A stretch of 20,368 nt of DNA from Eubacterium sp. CAG:786 (GCA_000432175.1 HF989455.1:16507-36874), one strand, 5' to 3'; positions 6,536 through 14,704 are shown, numbered from the stretch's first letter. Notes: generated from the letters alone by a model not told the origin. Translations and numbers: made by a program.

Positions 6536-6856
6536 AAAAAGCACATAAACCGTTGAGCAGGATTAGTAGTGTCTGCCGATGCGCCCCAGAGAGCCGTGCG
6601 TTTGGTGCGAGCACGACGCGTAAGCATTCATGAATGGACCTGCGAGGGCAAACTGAACCGGCGCTGTTCCGCGCAGTATCGCTGCACAGGCAGAGTTCCG
6701 AAGTAGGGGCGACGTTTCCGCACGTTACAGCGGGAAGTGTTTTGCATTATCTTTCTCATCTTGTATTTTGCAGAACGCAGGCGAGTGCGCCCGTGAGGGC
6801 GAATTTGGGTGGTATCGCAGGTTGTTCCTGTCCCATGTTGTGGGACGGGTTTTTTT
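6536..6856 (+). ncRNA. T-box riboswitch leader, tryptophan specifier (UGG)
   Basis: This leader senses the charging state of a tRNA and allows read-through into the transporter genes when uncharged tRNA binds. The conserved pieces appear in order. Stem I begins with GAGCAGGATTAGTAG near 6555-6569. CAGAGAGCCG and TTTGGTGCGAGCACG at 6587-6615 form the distal part of Stem I. The specifier loop ATGAATGGACC has UGG at 6635-6637 followed by a purine. A Stem III-like CACGTTACAGCGGG follows at about 6720-6733. The T-box sequence TTTGGGTGGTATCGCAG lies at 6804-6820, and a terminator follows at 6827-6856. The UGG reading assumes the usual specifier position (GAA-codon-A); it agrees with the downstream TrpX-like transporter. 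Confidence 0.92.
6827..6856 (+). terminator. T-box regulated terminator
   Basis: CCTGTCCCA pairs with TGGGACGGG (one G-U pair) around TGTTG, followed by seven Ts. The 5' arm overlaps the region that would pair with the T-box sequence in the antiterminator, the expected switch. Confidence 0.88.
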
Positions 6857-6895
6857 ATTTTCCGGATACTGCCGCAGGACAAAAGGAGAAACATC

Positions 6896-7939
6896 ATGAA
6901 AAAGGCAAACTTCGCAAAGGTACTCGGCGCTGCAATGGCGCTGACAATGGCACTGACCGGCTGCGCTTCCGGCAACGGCAGCAGCACGGCTGACAGCGGG
7001 GACTCCAGCGCTGCCGCAGAGGGCGTAAAGAAGATCGGCGTTTTACAGTACGCTGCTCACCCCTCTCTCGACAACTGCTACGAGGGCATCAGACTTGGCC
7101 TCATCGACGCTTACGGCGAGGACGGAGTTGAGATTGACCTCCAGAATGCTCAGGCAGACGGTGCTTCCTGCGATTCCATTTCTGCCAACTTCGTATCCAA
7201 GGGCTACGATATGATCTACGCTATCGCTACGCCGGCTGCGCTTTCCGCTTATTCCGCAGCAAGCAAGTCCGATATCCCGGTAGTTTTCTGCGCGGTATCC
7301 GACCCGGTAGCTGCCGGACTTACCGAGAGCCTTGAAGCAGGTATCGAAAACTGCAACGGCACCTCCGATATCCTCGACTTCTCCGCACAGGTTGACCTGA
7401 TACAGTCCATTCAGCCGGACGTAAAGAAGATCGGCGTTCTCTACACAAACACCGAAGCAAACTCCCTGTCCCAGCTCAAGTCTTTCAAGGCTGTATGCGA
7501 GGGCAAGGGCATCGAGGTTGTTGAATCCGGCGTAAACAGCGCGGCTGATATTCCTCAGGCTGCTACAACGCTTGCTTCCCAGGTGGACTGCATCAATAAC
7601 TTCACCGATAACAACGTTGTAAACAACCTTTCCGTTGTTCTCGAGAAGGCTGACGCTGCCAATATCCCGGTTTACGGCTCCGAGGTCGAGCAGGTAAAGA
7701 ACGGCTGCCTGGCTTCCATCAGCATCGACTACATCGCTCTCGGCAAAAAGACCGCTGAGATGGGCGTTGAGATCCTCAACGGCACAGACCCCAAGACAAT
7801 GGCAGTCGGCACAATTTCCGACGGCACACCCGTTATCAACAGCGAGGTCATTGAAAAGTTCGGCTTCGCAGTACCTGAGAAGTACGCAGACGCCGAGATG
7901 GTAACAACAAACGCAGCTGCTGAATCCGACGCAGCATAA
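6896..7939 (+). CDS. TrpX-like substrate-binding lipoprotein of an ABC importer
   Basis: A 347-residue protein of the ABC_sub_bind (PF04392) family, anchored outside the membrane to capture substrate, very probably tryptophan. Residues 1-22 are a lipoprotein signal: MKK, a hydrophobic stretch, then LTGC with the lipid-modified Cys at 23. A Ser/Gly/Ala-rich linker follows. The mature domain begins KKIGVLQYAAHPSLDNCYEG, matching the family start (IGIxQxxxHPALD). PDVKKIGVLYTNTEANS and NVVNNLSVVLEKADAANIPV follow as usual. The start is set by AAGGAG seven bases upstream; the reading frame stays open further upstream, but those codons fall inside the terminator. Codon choice (GCT, GTT, AAG, CTC/CTG) looks like that of a highly expressed gene. 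The Trp T-box supports the substrate call; a related aromatic amino acid is the alternative. Confidence 0.9.
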   Translation: MKKANFAKVLGAAMALTMALTGCASGNGSSTADSGDSSAAAEGVKKIGVLQYAAHPSLDNCYEGIRLGLIDAYGEDGVEIDLQNAQADGASCDSISANFVSKGYDMIYAIATPAALSAYSAASKSDIPVVFCAVSDPVAAGLTESLEAGIENCNGTSDILDFSAQVDLIQSIQPDVKKIGVLYTNTEANSLSQLKSFKAVCEGKGIEVVESGVNSAADIPQAATTLASQVDCINNFTDNNVVNNLSVVLEKADAANIPVYGSEVEQVKNGCLASISIDYIALGKKTAEMGVEILNGTDPKTMAVGTISDGTPVINSEVIEKFGFAVPEKYADAEMVTTNAAAESDAA

Positions 7940-7979
7940 ATCAAGGTAACAGATCCGGCAGTTCAGGAAAGGGAAAGAA

Positions 7980-9698
7980 ATGACACTGGTTATCAACATT
8001 CTGCTTGATATTCTCAACGAGGGATTTATGTATGCGCTCCTCGCAATGGGAATGTACATCACTTACAGCATACTTGACTTCCCGGATCTGTCGGTGGACG
8101 GCACGTTCCCGCTGGGCGCAGTGCTCAGCGGTGTGCTGATATTGCAGGGCGTTGACCCGTGGCTCTGTCTGCTGATCTCATTCGCTGCCGGCATGGCTGC
8201 CGGCGTCCTTACGGGACTGATGCACGTCAAGCTCCGCATAACTCCGCTTCTCTGCGGTATCATCATGTATACCGCGATGCTTTCCGTCAACCTCGTTATT
8301 CTCAAGGCCGGAACGGACGGCGGCGCGGTGGCTTCGTTCTTTACCAAGGACACGATTTTCAACTCAGGTCTTGCGGGATTTATTCCCAAGAGCGTGGGTG
8401 GGTTCTATATCAGGACTGCAGTCATCTCGTTCATCATCGTTGTAGTGTGCAAGCTGCTGCTTGACCTCTACCTCAAGACGAAGCACGGACTTCTGCTCCG
8501 CGGGACCGGTGCGAACGACAAGTATACCGTCATGCTCGGCAAGGACCCCGGCACCATCAAGATTTTCGGTCTGGCTCTGGGCAACGGATTTGCGGCTATC
8601 GCGGGTTCAGTCATCGCGCAGAACAAGGGTTCCGCAGACCAGCAGATGGGCGTCGGAATGGTCGTGCTGGGTCTGGCTTCCGTTATCATCGGTCTGAGCC
8701 TGTTCAAGCGCGTGAAGTTCATGAAGGGCACCACTATGGTGATCCTCGGCAGCCTGATTTATAAGGCGGCATATCAGATAGTGCTTTCTCTGGGACTTCC
8801 CACGGATTACAACAACCTCATGAAAGCGCTGATATTCCTGATAGCGCTCGTGCTCGGCGGCGGTGAGCTGAAGAAGCTCATCAGCTCCATTGGCAGAAAA
8901 CCGGAGCCGGTGCAGTCAGCCAACAGGCTTTCACTCAGCAAAATAACCAAGATATTCAACCGCGGCACGGTGGACGAAAACAAGCTGTTCGATGAATTCA
9001 GCCTGGACGTCAAGGACGGCGATTTCATCTCGGTGGTAGGCTCCAACGGAAGCGGCAAGACCACCATGCTCAACGTTGTCTGCGGAGGCGTAGAGCCTGA
9101 CAGCGGCGCGGTGGTATTCAACGGTCAGAACATCGCGATGATGAAGGAATTCCAGCGCGCAAGGCGTATCGGGCGCGTCCTGCAGGATCCTAAGATGGGC
9201 ACCTGCGGCAGCTTGACGATACTTGAAAATCTCGCGCTCGCCGACAACAAGAACCACTCATTCGGGCTTACGCCTGCGGTCAACCCGGCAAGGGAGCAGT
9301 ACTACAAGAAGCTGCTCGAAAGCTGCGGAATGGGACTTGAAAACCGCATGGGCGTGCTTGCAGGTTCGCTTTCGGGTGGACAAAGACAGGCGCTGGCTCT
9401 GATAATCGCGACGATGTCCGACATAGACCTGCTGATACTTGACGAGCACACTGCGGCTCTCGACCCGAAATCCTCTGAAACGCTGATGAAGATAACCGAC
9501 AAGGTCGTAAAGGAAAAGCACATCACCACGCTGATGGTGACGCACAACCTGCGCTTTGCCGTGGAATACGGCTCAAGGCTCGTTATGATGCACGGCGGCA
9601 GGGCTGTGATGGATATCGACGGCGACGAGAAGCAGAAGCTCGTGGTTGACGATATCCTCGGCAAGTTCAACGAGATAAGCATTGAGTGCGGCAATTAA
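7980..9698 (+). CDS. Fused ABC importer permease-ATPase (TrpY-TrpZ-like)
   Basis: A 572-residue protein that joins in one frame two parts normally encoded by separate genes. Residues 1 to about 300 are the permease: several hydrophobic helices, with YITYSILDFPDLSVDGTFPL near the N-terminus and the loop GTGANDKYTVMLGKD, as in the branched-chain/Trp permease superfamily. A short linker (about 303-316, KPEPVQSANR) leads to the ATPase, about 317-570. This has Walker A GSNGSGKTT (354-362), the signature LSGGQ (464-468), Walker B LLILDEH (484-490) and the H-loop His522. All ATPase motifs are intact, so the protein should energise import of the substrate delivered by the upstream lipoprotein. AAAGGG precedes the ATG. 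It is the last gene of the operon, 40 bp after the binding protein. Confidence 0.93.
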   Translation: MTLVINILLDILNEGFMYALLAMGMYITYSILDFPDLSVDGTFPLGAVLSGVLILQGVDPWLCLLISFAAGMAAGVLTGLMHVKLRITPLLCGIIMYTAMLSVNLVILKAGTDGGAVASFFTKDTIFNSGLAGFIPKSVGGFYIRTAVISFIIVVVCKLLLDLYLKTKHGLLLRGTGANDKYTVMLGKDPGTIKIFGLALGNGFAAIAGSVIAQNKGSADQQMGVGMVVLGLASVIIGLSLFKRVKFMKGTTMVILGSLIYKAAYQIVLSLGLPTDYNNLMKALIFLIALVLGGGELKKLISSIGRKPEPVQSANRLSLSKITKIFNRGTVDENKLFDEFSLDVKDGDFISVVGSNGSGKTTMLNVVCGGVEPDSGAVVFNGQNIAMMKEFQRARRIGRVLQDPKMGTCGSLTILENLALADNKNHSFGLTPAVNPAREQYYKKLLESCGMGLENRMGVLAGSLSGGQRQALALIIATMSDIDLLILDEHTAALDPKSSETLMKITDKVVKEKHITTLMVTHNLRFAVEYGSRLVMMHGGRAVMDIDGDEKQKLVVDDILGKFNEISIECGN

Positions 9699-9707
9699 GG
9701 AAAATAA

Positions 9708-9738
9708 CGGGGCGGTCAGCAGCTGCCCCGGCTTTTTT
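9708..9738 (+). terminator. Rho-independent terminator of the transporter operon
   Basis: CGGGGC (9708-9713) pairs with GCCCCG (9725-9730) around an 11-nt loop, followed by six Ts. It sits between the fused transporter gene and recQ, only 12 bp before the recQ ATG. Confidence 0.82.
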
Positions 9739-9749
9739 GTGAGGGAAAA

Positions 9750-11609
9750 ATGGAAAAGACGGAAATTCTAAAGCGGTATTTCGGGCACAGCGAATTCAGA
9801 CCCGGTCAGGGGGAGGTCATCGACCACATCGTTTCCGGGCAGGACTGCCTTGGCGTAATGCCCACCGGCGCCGGAAAATCCATGTGCTACCAGATACCCG
9901 CGCTCATGCTCGGTGGGACGACCATCGTTATTTCGCCGCTTATTTCGCTGATGAAAGACCAGGTAGAGGGACTGCAGCAATCCGGCGTGAGCGCTGCGTG
10001 CATAAACAGCTCCCTCACCACGGAGGAATATTTCAGGGTGCTCGACGGGGCTTCCGCGGGGGAATTCAGCATAATTTACGTCGCGCCTGAGCGACTTACC
10101 AGCGAGAGCTTTCTCAGAATGTGCAGCAGGCTCACAATACCGCTGGTGGCTATCGACGAGGCGCATTGCGTTTCGCACTGGGGGCAGGATTTCCGTCCCA
10201 GCTACCTGAAAATAACCGAGTTCGTGAGTTCCCTGCCAAAGCGCCCGGTGCTTGCGGCATTCACTGCGACGGCGACGGATATAGTCAAGCAGGATATCGT
10301 GAGGATACTGGGGCTTTTCCAGCCTTTCTGCGTCACCACTGGGTTCGACAGAAAAAACCTCTATTTCGAGGTAAGACCCACGGAACAGCGCCACAAGGAC
10401 GCAGTCCTGCTGGGAATAGTGCGGGATCTTTCCGGCAGGAGCGGCATCGTATACTGTTCCACCAGGAAGAACGTTGAGGCGGTGGGGGCATTCCTGCGGC
10501 TGAACGGCGTGGAAGCGCGCTGTTTTAATGGGGGGGTCCCCTGCTATCATGCGGGGCTCCCCGACGAGGAACGCAGGCAGGCGCAGGAGGATTTCATCTA
10601 CGACAGGTGCAGCGTGATGGTGGCGACGAATGCATTCGGGATGGGCATCGACAAGTCCGATGTGGCTCTGGTGGTCCACTATAACATGCCAAAGGACCTT
10701 GAAAGCTACTATCAGGAAGCCGGCAGGGCAGGGCGCGACGGAGGTCCCGCAAGGTGCATTCTGCTTTACAGCAAGGGGGACGTGCGCACTGCGGAATTCC
10801 TGATAGACCACGGGCACGAGGACTCCGGGCTTGAACCCGCTGAGCAGGAGGAGATACGCAAGCGCGACCGGGAGCGGCTCAGGCAGATGACGTTCTATTC
10901 CACCACCACGAAATGCCTGCGGCACTTTATCCTGAGCTATTTCGGGGAGCAGTCCCCGGCAGCGTGCGGTCACTGCGGAAACTGCGACGCCGAGATGGAG
11001 ACCCTGGATATCACCGTGGAAGCGCAGAAGGTGCTGTCCTGCATATTCCGGCTGAAACAGCGCGGGCGCAGCGGCGGAAAGGTGCTGGTCTCCGGCATAT
11101 TGTGCGGAAAGACCACGGAGCAGATAGAACAGGGCGGTTACGAAACTCTTTCCACCTATGGCATAATGAAGGAATACAAGACCACCTACGTCCGCGAGAT
11201 TATCGACCATCTTGAGCAGCAGGGGTACATAACCACCGGGGGAGAATACCACACACTGGCGCTGACGCCTGCGGCAGACGAGCTTGTGCGTTCCCGCAGG
11301 ACTTTGCTGATGAAGCGCCCGAAGCGCGCTGGTGCAGTCACAGCTGAGACGGTGCAGAATTCCGCAGACGTACAGGAGGATACGGAGCTCATGCAGCGCC
11401 TGAAGGAACTCCGCAAAAAGGAAGCCTCGATACTCGGCGTGCCGGCGTATGTGGTGTTCACCGACGCTTCCCTGCGGGAAATGAGCGTGAAGAAACCAAG
11501 GGATATGCACGCGTTCCTGAATATTTCAGGCGTGGGCACAATGAAGGCAGAACGCTACGGAAGGCAGTTCATCGCAGTGGTGGAGAAGTATATTTCAGAA
11601 AAAGGCTGA
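9750..11609 (+). CDS. recQ: ATP-dependent DNA helicase RecQ
   Basis: A 619-residue 3'-5' DNA helicase for recombination repair and replication-fork processing. The helicase core has FRPGQ near residue 17, Walker A PTGAGKS (38-44, Lys43), the DEAH box 136-139, and motif V-VI in VMVATNAFGMGIDKS and YYQEAGRAGRDG. The zinc site is C389, C406, C409 and C412 (CGHCGNC), followed by the winged-helix RQC region. The C-terminal HRDC domain starts near residue 546 (ELMQRLKELRKKEASILGVP). Full domain order and length indicate an intact RecQ. One oddity is a few extra residues (FNGGVPC) before YHAGLPDEER, coded by a G-rich stretch near 10530. GAGGG lies upstream of the ATG. No dedicated promoter was identified. 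Confidence 0.96.
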   Translation: MEKTEILKRYFGHSEFRPGQGEVIDHIVSGQDCLGVMPTGAGKSMCYQIPALMLGGTTIVISPLISLMKDQVEGLQQSGVSAACINSSLTTEEYFRVLDGASAGEFSIIYVAPERLTSESFLRMCSRLTIPLVAIDEAHCVSHWGQDFRPSYLKITEFVSSLPKRPVLAAFTATATDIVKQDIVRILGLFQPFCVTTGFDRKNLYFEVRPTEQRHKDAVLLGIVRDLSGRSGIVYCSTRKNVEAVGAFLRLNGVEARCFNGGVPCYHAGLPDEERRQAQEDFIYDRCSVMVATNAFGMGIDKSDVALVVHYNMPKDLESYYQEAGRAGRDGGPARCILLYSKGDVRTAEFLIDHGHEDSGLEPAEQEEIRKRDRERLRQMTFYSTTTKCLRHFILSYFGEQSPAACGHCGNCDAEMETLDITVEAQKVLSCIFRLKQRGRSGGKVLVSGILCGKTTEQIEQGGYETLSTYGIMKEYKTTYVREIIDHLEQQGYITTGGEYHTLALTPAADELVRSRRTLLMKRPKRAGAVTAETVQNSADVQEDTELMQRLKELRKKEASILGVPAYVVFTDASLREMSVKKPRDMHAFLNISGVGTMKAERYGRQFIAVVEKYISEKG

Positions 11610-11626
11610 CATTTTTCTAAACATAC

Positions 11627-11655
11627 TTGAAAAAATCTATAATATATGTTAGAAT
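11627..11655 (+). promoter_or_regulatory. Promoter of the FapA-like gene
   Basis: TTGAAA (11627-11632), a 17-bp spacer and TAGAAT (11650-11655), with an extended TG at 11647-11648. It is separate from recQ transcription. Confidence 0.75.
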
Positions 11656-11690
11656 AATATTAATAATAAGTCTGAAAAGGAGGCTTCACC

Positions 11691-13082
11691 ATGGTTGACA
11701 GCAGAGATAGCAAGATCATTCATTCTGAAGCGGAGATTTCCGTGGATCCGAACTGCACAACCGCGTTCATGACTATCAGACCACCGTCAAACGGGGGGCT
11801 TGATATCACTGTCGATAAGGCTCTTGCGGCTATTGCTGAAAAAGGCATCTGCTTCGGCGTGCTGAAAGAAGAGGTTATTCAGGCGGTTAACGAGCGGCGC
11901 TATGGCGAGAATATCTGCGTGGCAAGATGGCGCGCTCCTGTCAACGGCGAGGACGGCAAGATAGAGTACTTTTTCAATCGGGAAACCACTTTCAAGCCGG
12001 TCGAGGACGAAAACGGCAATGTCGATTACAAGAACCTGGGGCTTGTGCGCAACATCTACAAGGGCACTGCCATCGCGAAGATAACCATGCCCACCGAGGG
12101 CACTCCGGGTACTGATATCATGGGAAAGACGGTTTCGCAGAGGGTAGGCGTGCCGGTGTCTTTCGCTGTCGGCAAGGGTACTGAACTTGTTAACGACGGC
12201 ACTGAGATAGTCGCGGTGACTGACGGCAACCTTACATACACCGGAGGAGCTTTCTGCGTTGAAGAGTCGCTGCTGATACGCGGCGACGTGGATGTTTCCA
12301 GCGGTAATATCGACTTTATCGGCGACATAATCATAAAGGGAAACGTGCTGGAGGGATATGCAGTCACCTCGAAGAAGAACATCACCATAAACGGCAGCGT
12401 CACCAATGGAACCATTACGGCTGACGGCAATATCACGGTAAAGCTCGGCTGCATAAATTCCACGCTGCACAGCGAACTTGGCAGCATAAAGATGGATTTC
12501 TGCGAGAACAGCAAGCTTTATGCCGGGCAGAATGTCGAGGGTTCTTCCTTTGTGGGCGGCGAGGTCTTTGCGGGCAAGAACATCATCGCGAGCGGCAAGG
12601 GTGTTATGATGGGCGGCAAGTACACTGCGCTGCATAATATCACGGCTTCCGTCATTGGCTCTGAAAGCTACGCAAAAACCATGGTCACCCTGGGCAATAA
12701 CGCGGTCCTCAGCGAGGAGATGGAGGGGCATAAGCACACCCTTTCCGGCATTGAGGATAAGCTTGACCAGCTTGGCAAGATAATCACGGCGCTTGCGGAA
12801 ATGGCAAAGGTGAGCAAGCTTTCCCCGGAGCGCGAACAGATGAAGATCGAGGCTATGCGCTCAAGGTTTAAGCTGCAGGGTGAAGTAAAGCGCCTGAACA
12901 ACAGAATAAAGGAAATAGAAGCAACTCTTGAACGCAAGCAGGACCTTTCGGTTTCCTGCAAGCGCGCGTTTTATCCCGGAGTTATGCTGCGCATAAATTC
13001 CTATGTATATCAGGTGAATGTGATGACGCCGCATTCCAAGGCGACTATAGGCGATGGCGAGATCGTTATGGTCCCGCTGTGA
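11691..13082 (+). CDS. FapA family (DUF342) protein
   Basis: A 463-residue protein of the FapA/DUF342 family. The N-terminal region (about 1-180) has the FapA_N pattern, including IYKGTAIAKITMPTEGTPGT and then DIMGKTV. Residues about 185-335 form a stacked beta-helix, with recurring short strands such as GDVDVSSGN, KKNITINGSV, GNITVKLGCI and AGKNIIASG. Residues about 340-420 are a strongly charged helical, coiled-coil region. The protein has no signal peptide or membrane segment, so it is probably cytoplasmic. The start follows AGGAGG. Family members are named for flagellar assembly in Vibrio, but many non-motile Firmicutes carry one, and no flagellar gene is in this window. The function here is unknown. 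Confidence 0.88.
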   Translation: MVDSRDSKIIHSEAEISVDPNCTTAFMTIRPPSNGGLDITVDKALAAIAEKGICFGVLKEEVIQAVNERRYGENICVARWRAPVNGEDGKIEYFFNRETTFKPVEDENGNVDYKNLGLVRNIYKGTAIAKITMPTEGTPGTDIMGKTVSQRVGVPVSFAVGKGTELVNDGTEIVAVTDGNLTYTGGAFCVEESLLIRGDVDVSSGNIDFIGDIIIKGNVLEGYAVTSKKNITINGSVTNGTITADGNITVKLGCINSTLHSELGSIKMDFCENSKLYAGQNVEGSSFVGGEVFAGKNIIASGKGVMMGGKYTALHNITASVIGSESYAKTMVTLGNNAVLSEEMEGHKHTLSGIEDKLDQLGKIITALAEMAKVSKLSPEREQMKIEAMRSRFKLQGEVKRLNNRIKEIEATLERKQDLSVSCKRAFYPGVMLRINSYVYQVNVMTPHSKATIGDGEIVMVPL

Positions 13083-13092
13083 AAAATAACGA

Positions 13093-13114
13093 GGGGCTGC
13101 GTTTTTGCAGCCCC
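13093..13114. terminator. Hairpin after the FapA-like gene
   Basis: A perfect 8-bp stem, GGGGCTGC with GCAGCCCC, around GTTTTT. On the plus strand only ATTT follows, so plus-strand termination may be weak; on the minus strand a T-rich stretch follows the stem. Confidence 0.6.
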
Positions 13115-13133
13115 ATTTCAATTGGAGATCAAT

Positions 13134-13652
13134 ATGGAAATAAAGACAGAAAGACTGACGCTTGAACCGCTTTGCATGAAGCACCTGAATACCACGCATG
13201 AATATGCTTCCGACCATGAACTGACCCGGCTGATGGTATTCCTGCCGGTGAACGACATCGCAGAAACGGAACGCTACCTCAGAAAATGCGGGAAGGAGAT
13301 GTCCGCGCCGGAACCGAAGTTCCTGGAGATGGCGGTCATGCTCGGGGAAAAGCACATCGGCTCGGTGAGCGCTTACCTTGAGGAGAACGGCGCAGCCTGG
13401 GAACTCGGCTGGATAATCGCCCGTGGATATCACGGGAAAGGCTACGCGTTTGAAGCTGCCCGGGGACTTATGGAGTACCTTGAACGGAACGGTGCAAAGA
13501 GGTTCATTGCCCATTGCGACACCGAGAATGCGGCTTCCCGCAGGGTGATGGAGAAGCTGGGGCTTTCGCTCGCGGGTGAGAGCCGGGACAGAAAGAACCG
13601 TTCCAGCGACGAACTGCGCGGGGAATACTTCTTTGAACTGAATTTACCTTAA
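13134..13652 (+). CDS. GNAT-family N-acetyltransferase
   Basis: A 172-residue acetyl-CoA-dependent acetyltransferase of the RimJ/RimL-like group (Acetyltransf_3). It begins with the characteristic MEIKTERLTLEPL. The acetyl-CoA loop is GWIIARGYHGKGYAFEA at about residues 92-108. The family's C-terminal signal is NAASRRVMEKLGLSLAG. The ATG at 13134 is chosen because GGAG lies six bases upstream; an in-frame TTG at 13122 would swallow that site. The 3' end overlaps the convergent DUF4363 gene by 4 bp. The substrate is unknown; ribosomal protein N-termini or a small molecule are both possible. Confidence 0.9.
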   Translation: MEIKTERLTLEPLCMKHLNTTHEYASDHELTRLMVFLPVNDIAETERYLRKCGKEMSAPEPKFLEMAVMLGEKHIGSVSAYLEENGAAWELGWIIARGYHGKGYAFEAARGLMEYLERNGAKRFIAHCDTENAASRRVMEKLGLSLAGESRDRKNRSSDELRGEYFFELNLP

Positions 13653-14026
13653 AGTATCTTCCAGAGCGTAGGCGTCTGCATTTCCCTGAATAATTCCAGC
13701 TGAGCCTGTGCGCGGTCGCAGGCGGCGTAAAGTTCGTCGTCGCCCTCCTCCGCAAATGAAGCTATCTCGGCAATGCAGGAAGTTATCTCCATTGCGTGCC
13801 CCAGGTCGTTGACAAGAATGCTGTAATGCAGAATGCTGTCCCATGATGAGTGGAGCTGCTCGGCGTATTCAAGCGCTGACTTATCGTCGCCGTCGGAGTG
13901 CGCCTGTTCCACCTGGTCTATCAGCCCGGAAAGTTCATTTGTGCGCTGCGTTGTGAGATAAACTGAATAAAAGCACCCTGCCGCCATTGCGGCAAGCAGA
14001 ACTATGCTGAGGATAAGTCTGTTCAT
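13649..14026 (-). CDS. DUF4363-like small membrane-anchored protein
   Basis: A 125-residue protein. Residues about 4-26 are a hydrophobic signal anchor (LILSIVLLAAMAAGCFYSVY). The rest is helical and acidic, with WDSILHYSILVNDLGHAMEI in the middle, as in DUF4363 proteins. Its ATG directly abuts the TAA of the DUF421 gene (zero spacing), which implies translational coupling, and DUF4363 proteins often accompany DUF421 proteins. The Cys at 18 lies in AAGC and could be a lipobox. It would act at the outer face of the membrane. The function is unknown. Confidence 0.78.
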   Translation of the reverse strand: MNRLILSIVLLAAMAAGCFYSVYLTTQRTNELSGLIDQVEQAHSDGDDKSALEYAEQLHSSWDSILHYSILVNDLGHAMEITSCIAEIASFAEEGDDELYAACDRAQAQLELFREMQTPTLWKIL

Positions 14027-14704
14027 TTAAAGCCCCCTCTGCCGGCGTATTATTGTGTTCTGACCGTTTTTATCGGCTGTCATGAGGAACACGTCGCTTA
14101 TAGAAAGCTGCTGCTGTCTAAGCTGCTCATGGAGCCAGCCCATTCCCAGACCCATGAACTTCATCTGCTCGGGGTCCTCTTTTCCATCGCGGATTATAAC
14201 GGCTGGCGGGTCGTCCGAGGAGCCACCGCAGGAAACGTCCGCCTTTTCCGCGGACTGGTAGTCCTTCTTTTTGAGGAAGTGTATCTTGCCGGTGGTTTCC
14301 ACTATCGCGTAATATACCTGCGTGATGTCGAAAATCTGCTCCTCGCGCATGGCTTCCACCAGGTCGTCTACGGTGTAGCGCAGGCGCTTCATTTCCTTTT
14401 GCATGATCACGCCCTCGGACATTATCACCCGGGGGCTTCCTATCATCAGCCTGCGGAATTTCGGGAATTTCAGCATTATCCCCGACATGATAACGTCAAG
14501 GCAGACCAGCGTCAGTATCGGCACTACCCCCATCAGCATGGGCATTGAGGAGTCCTCCACCGGCACGGAAGCTATGTTTGATATCAGTATCGTCACCACA
14601 AGTTCCGACGGCTGCAGCTCGCCAAGCTGCCTTTTTCCCATCAGCCGCAGCGAAAACGTGATTATCACGTACAGAATGCATGCCCTTATCAGTACAACTG
14701 CCAT
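14027..14704 (-). CDS. DUF421 (YetF-like) membrane protein
   Basis: A 225-residue integral membrane protein. Residues about 3-75 hold three hydrophobic segments and the family motif LMGKRQLGELQPSELVVTIL with SNIASVPVED after it. The rest is a cytoplasmic YetF-like domain with GSPRVIMSEGVI, MKRLRYTVDDLVEAMRE and a TTGKIHFLKK strand. The start at 14704 follows AGAGG and begins right at the first helix; a longer reading upstream adds a charged stretch unlike the family. It is coupled to the DUF4363 gene. YetF-type proteins have been linked to spore or membrane stress functions in Bacillus, but no role can be assigned here. Confidence 0.9.
   Translation of the reverse strand: MAVVLIRACILYVIITFSLRLMGKRQLGELQPSELVVTILISNIASVPVEDSSMPMLMGVVPILTLVCLDVIMSGIMLKFPKFRRLMIGSPRVIMSEGVIMQKEMKRLRYTVDDLVEAMREEQIFDITQVYYAIVETTGKIHFLKKKDYQSAEKADVSCGGSSDDPPAVIIRDGKEDPEQMKFMGLGMGWLHEQLRQQQLSISDVFLMTADKNGQNTIIRRQRGL

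Noticed and set aside
6634..6993. Open frames of about 119 codons on both strands in the T-box leader
   Set aside because: They cover the structured RNA and its terminator, and lack ribosome sites; the T-box explains the sequence.
7043..8062. Minus-strand open frame of 339 codons opposite the binding-protein gene
   Set aside because: It mirrors the biased codons of the transporter lipoprotein and crosses the gap to the next gene; no start signal or domain is visible.
9768..11510. Long minus-strand open frame of 580 codons opposite recQ
   Set aside because: It lies wholly opposite recQ, whose helicase, zinc and HRDC motifs are all intact; the opposite frame has no recognisable domain, ribosome site or promoter.
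11610..11690. Terminator after recQ
   Set aside because: The A/T-rich gap holds a promoter but no stable stem followed by a T-run.
11787..12737. Minus-strand open frame opposite the FapA-like gene
   Set aside because: Antisense shadow of a clearly coding gene, with no motif of its own.
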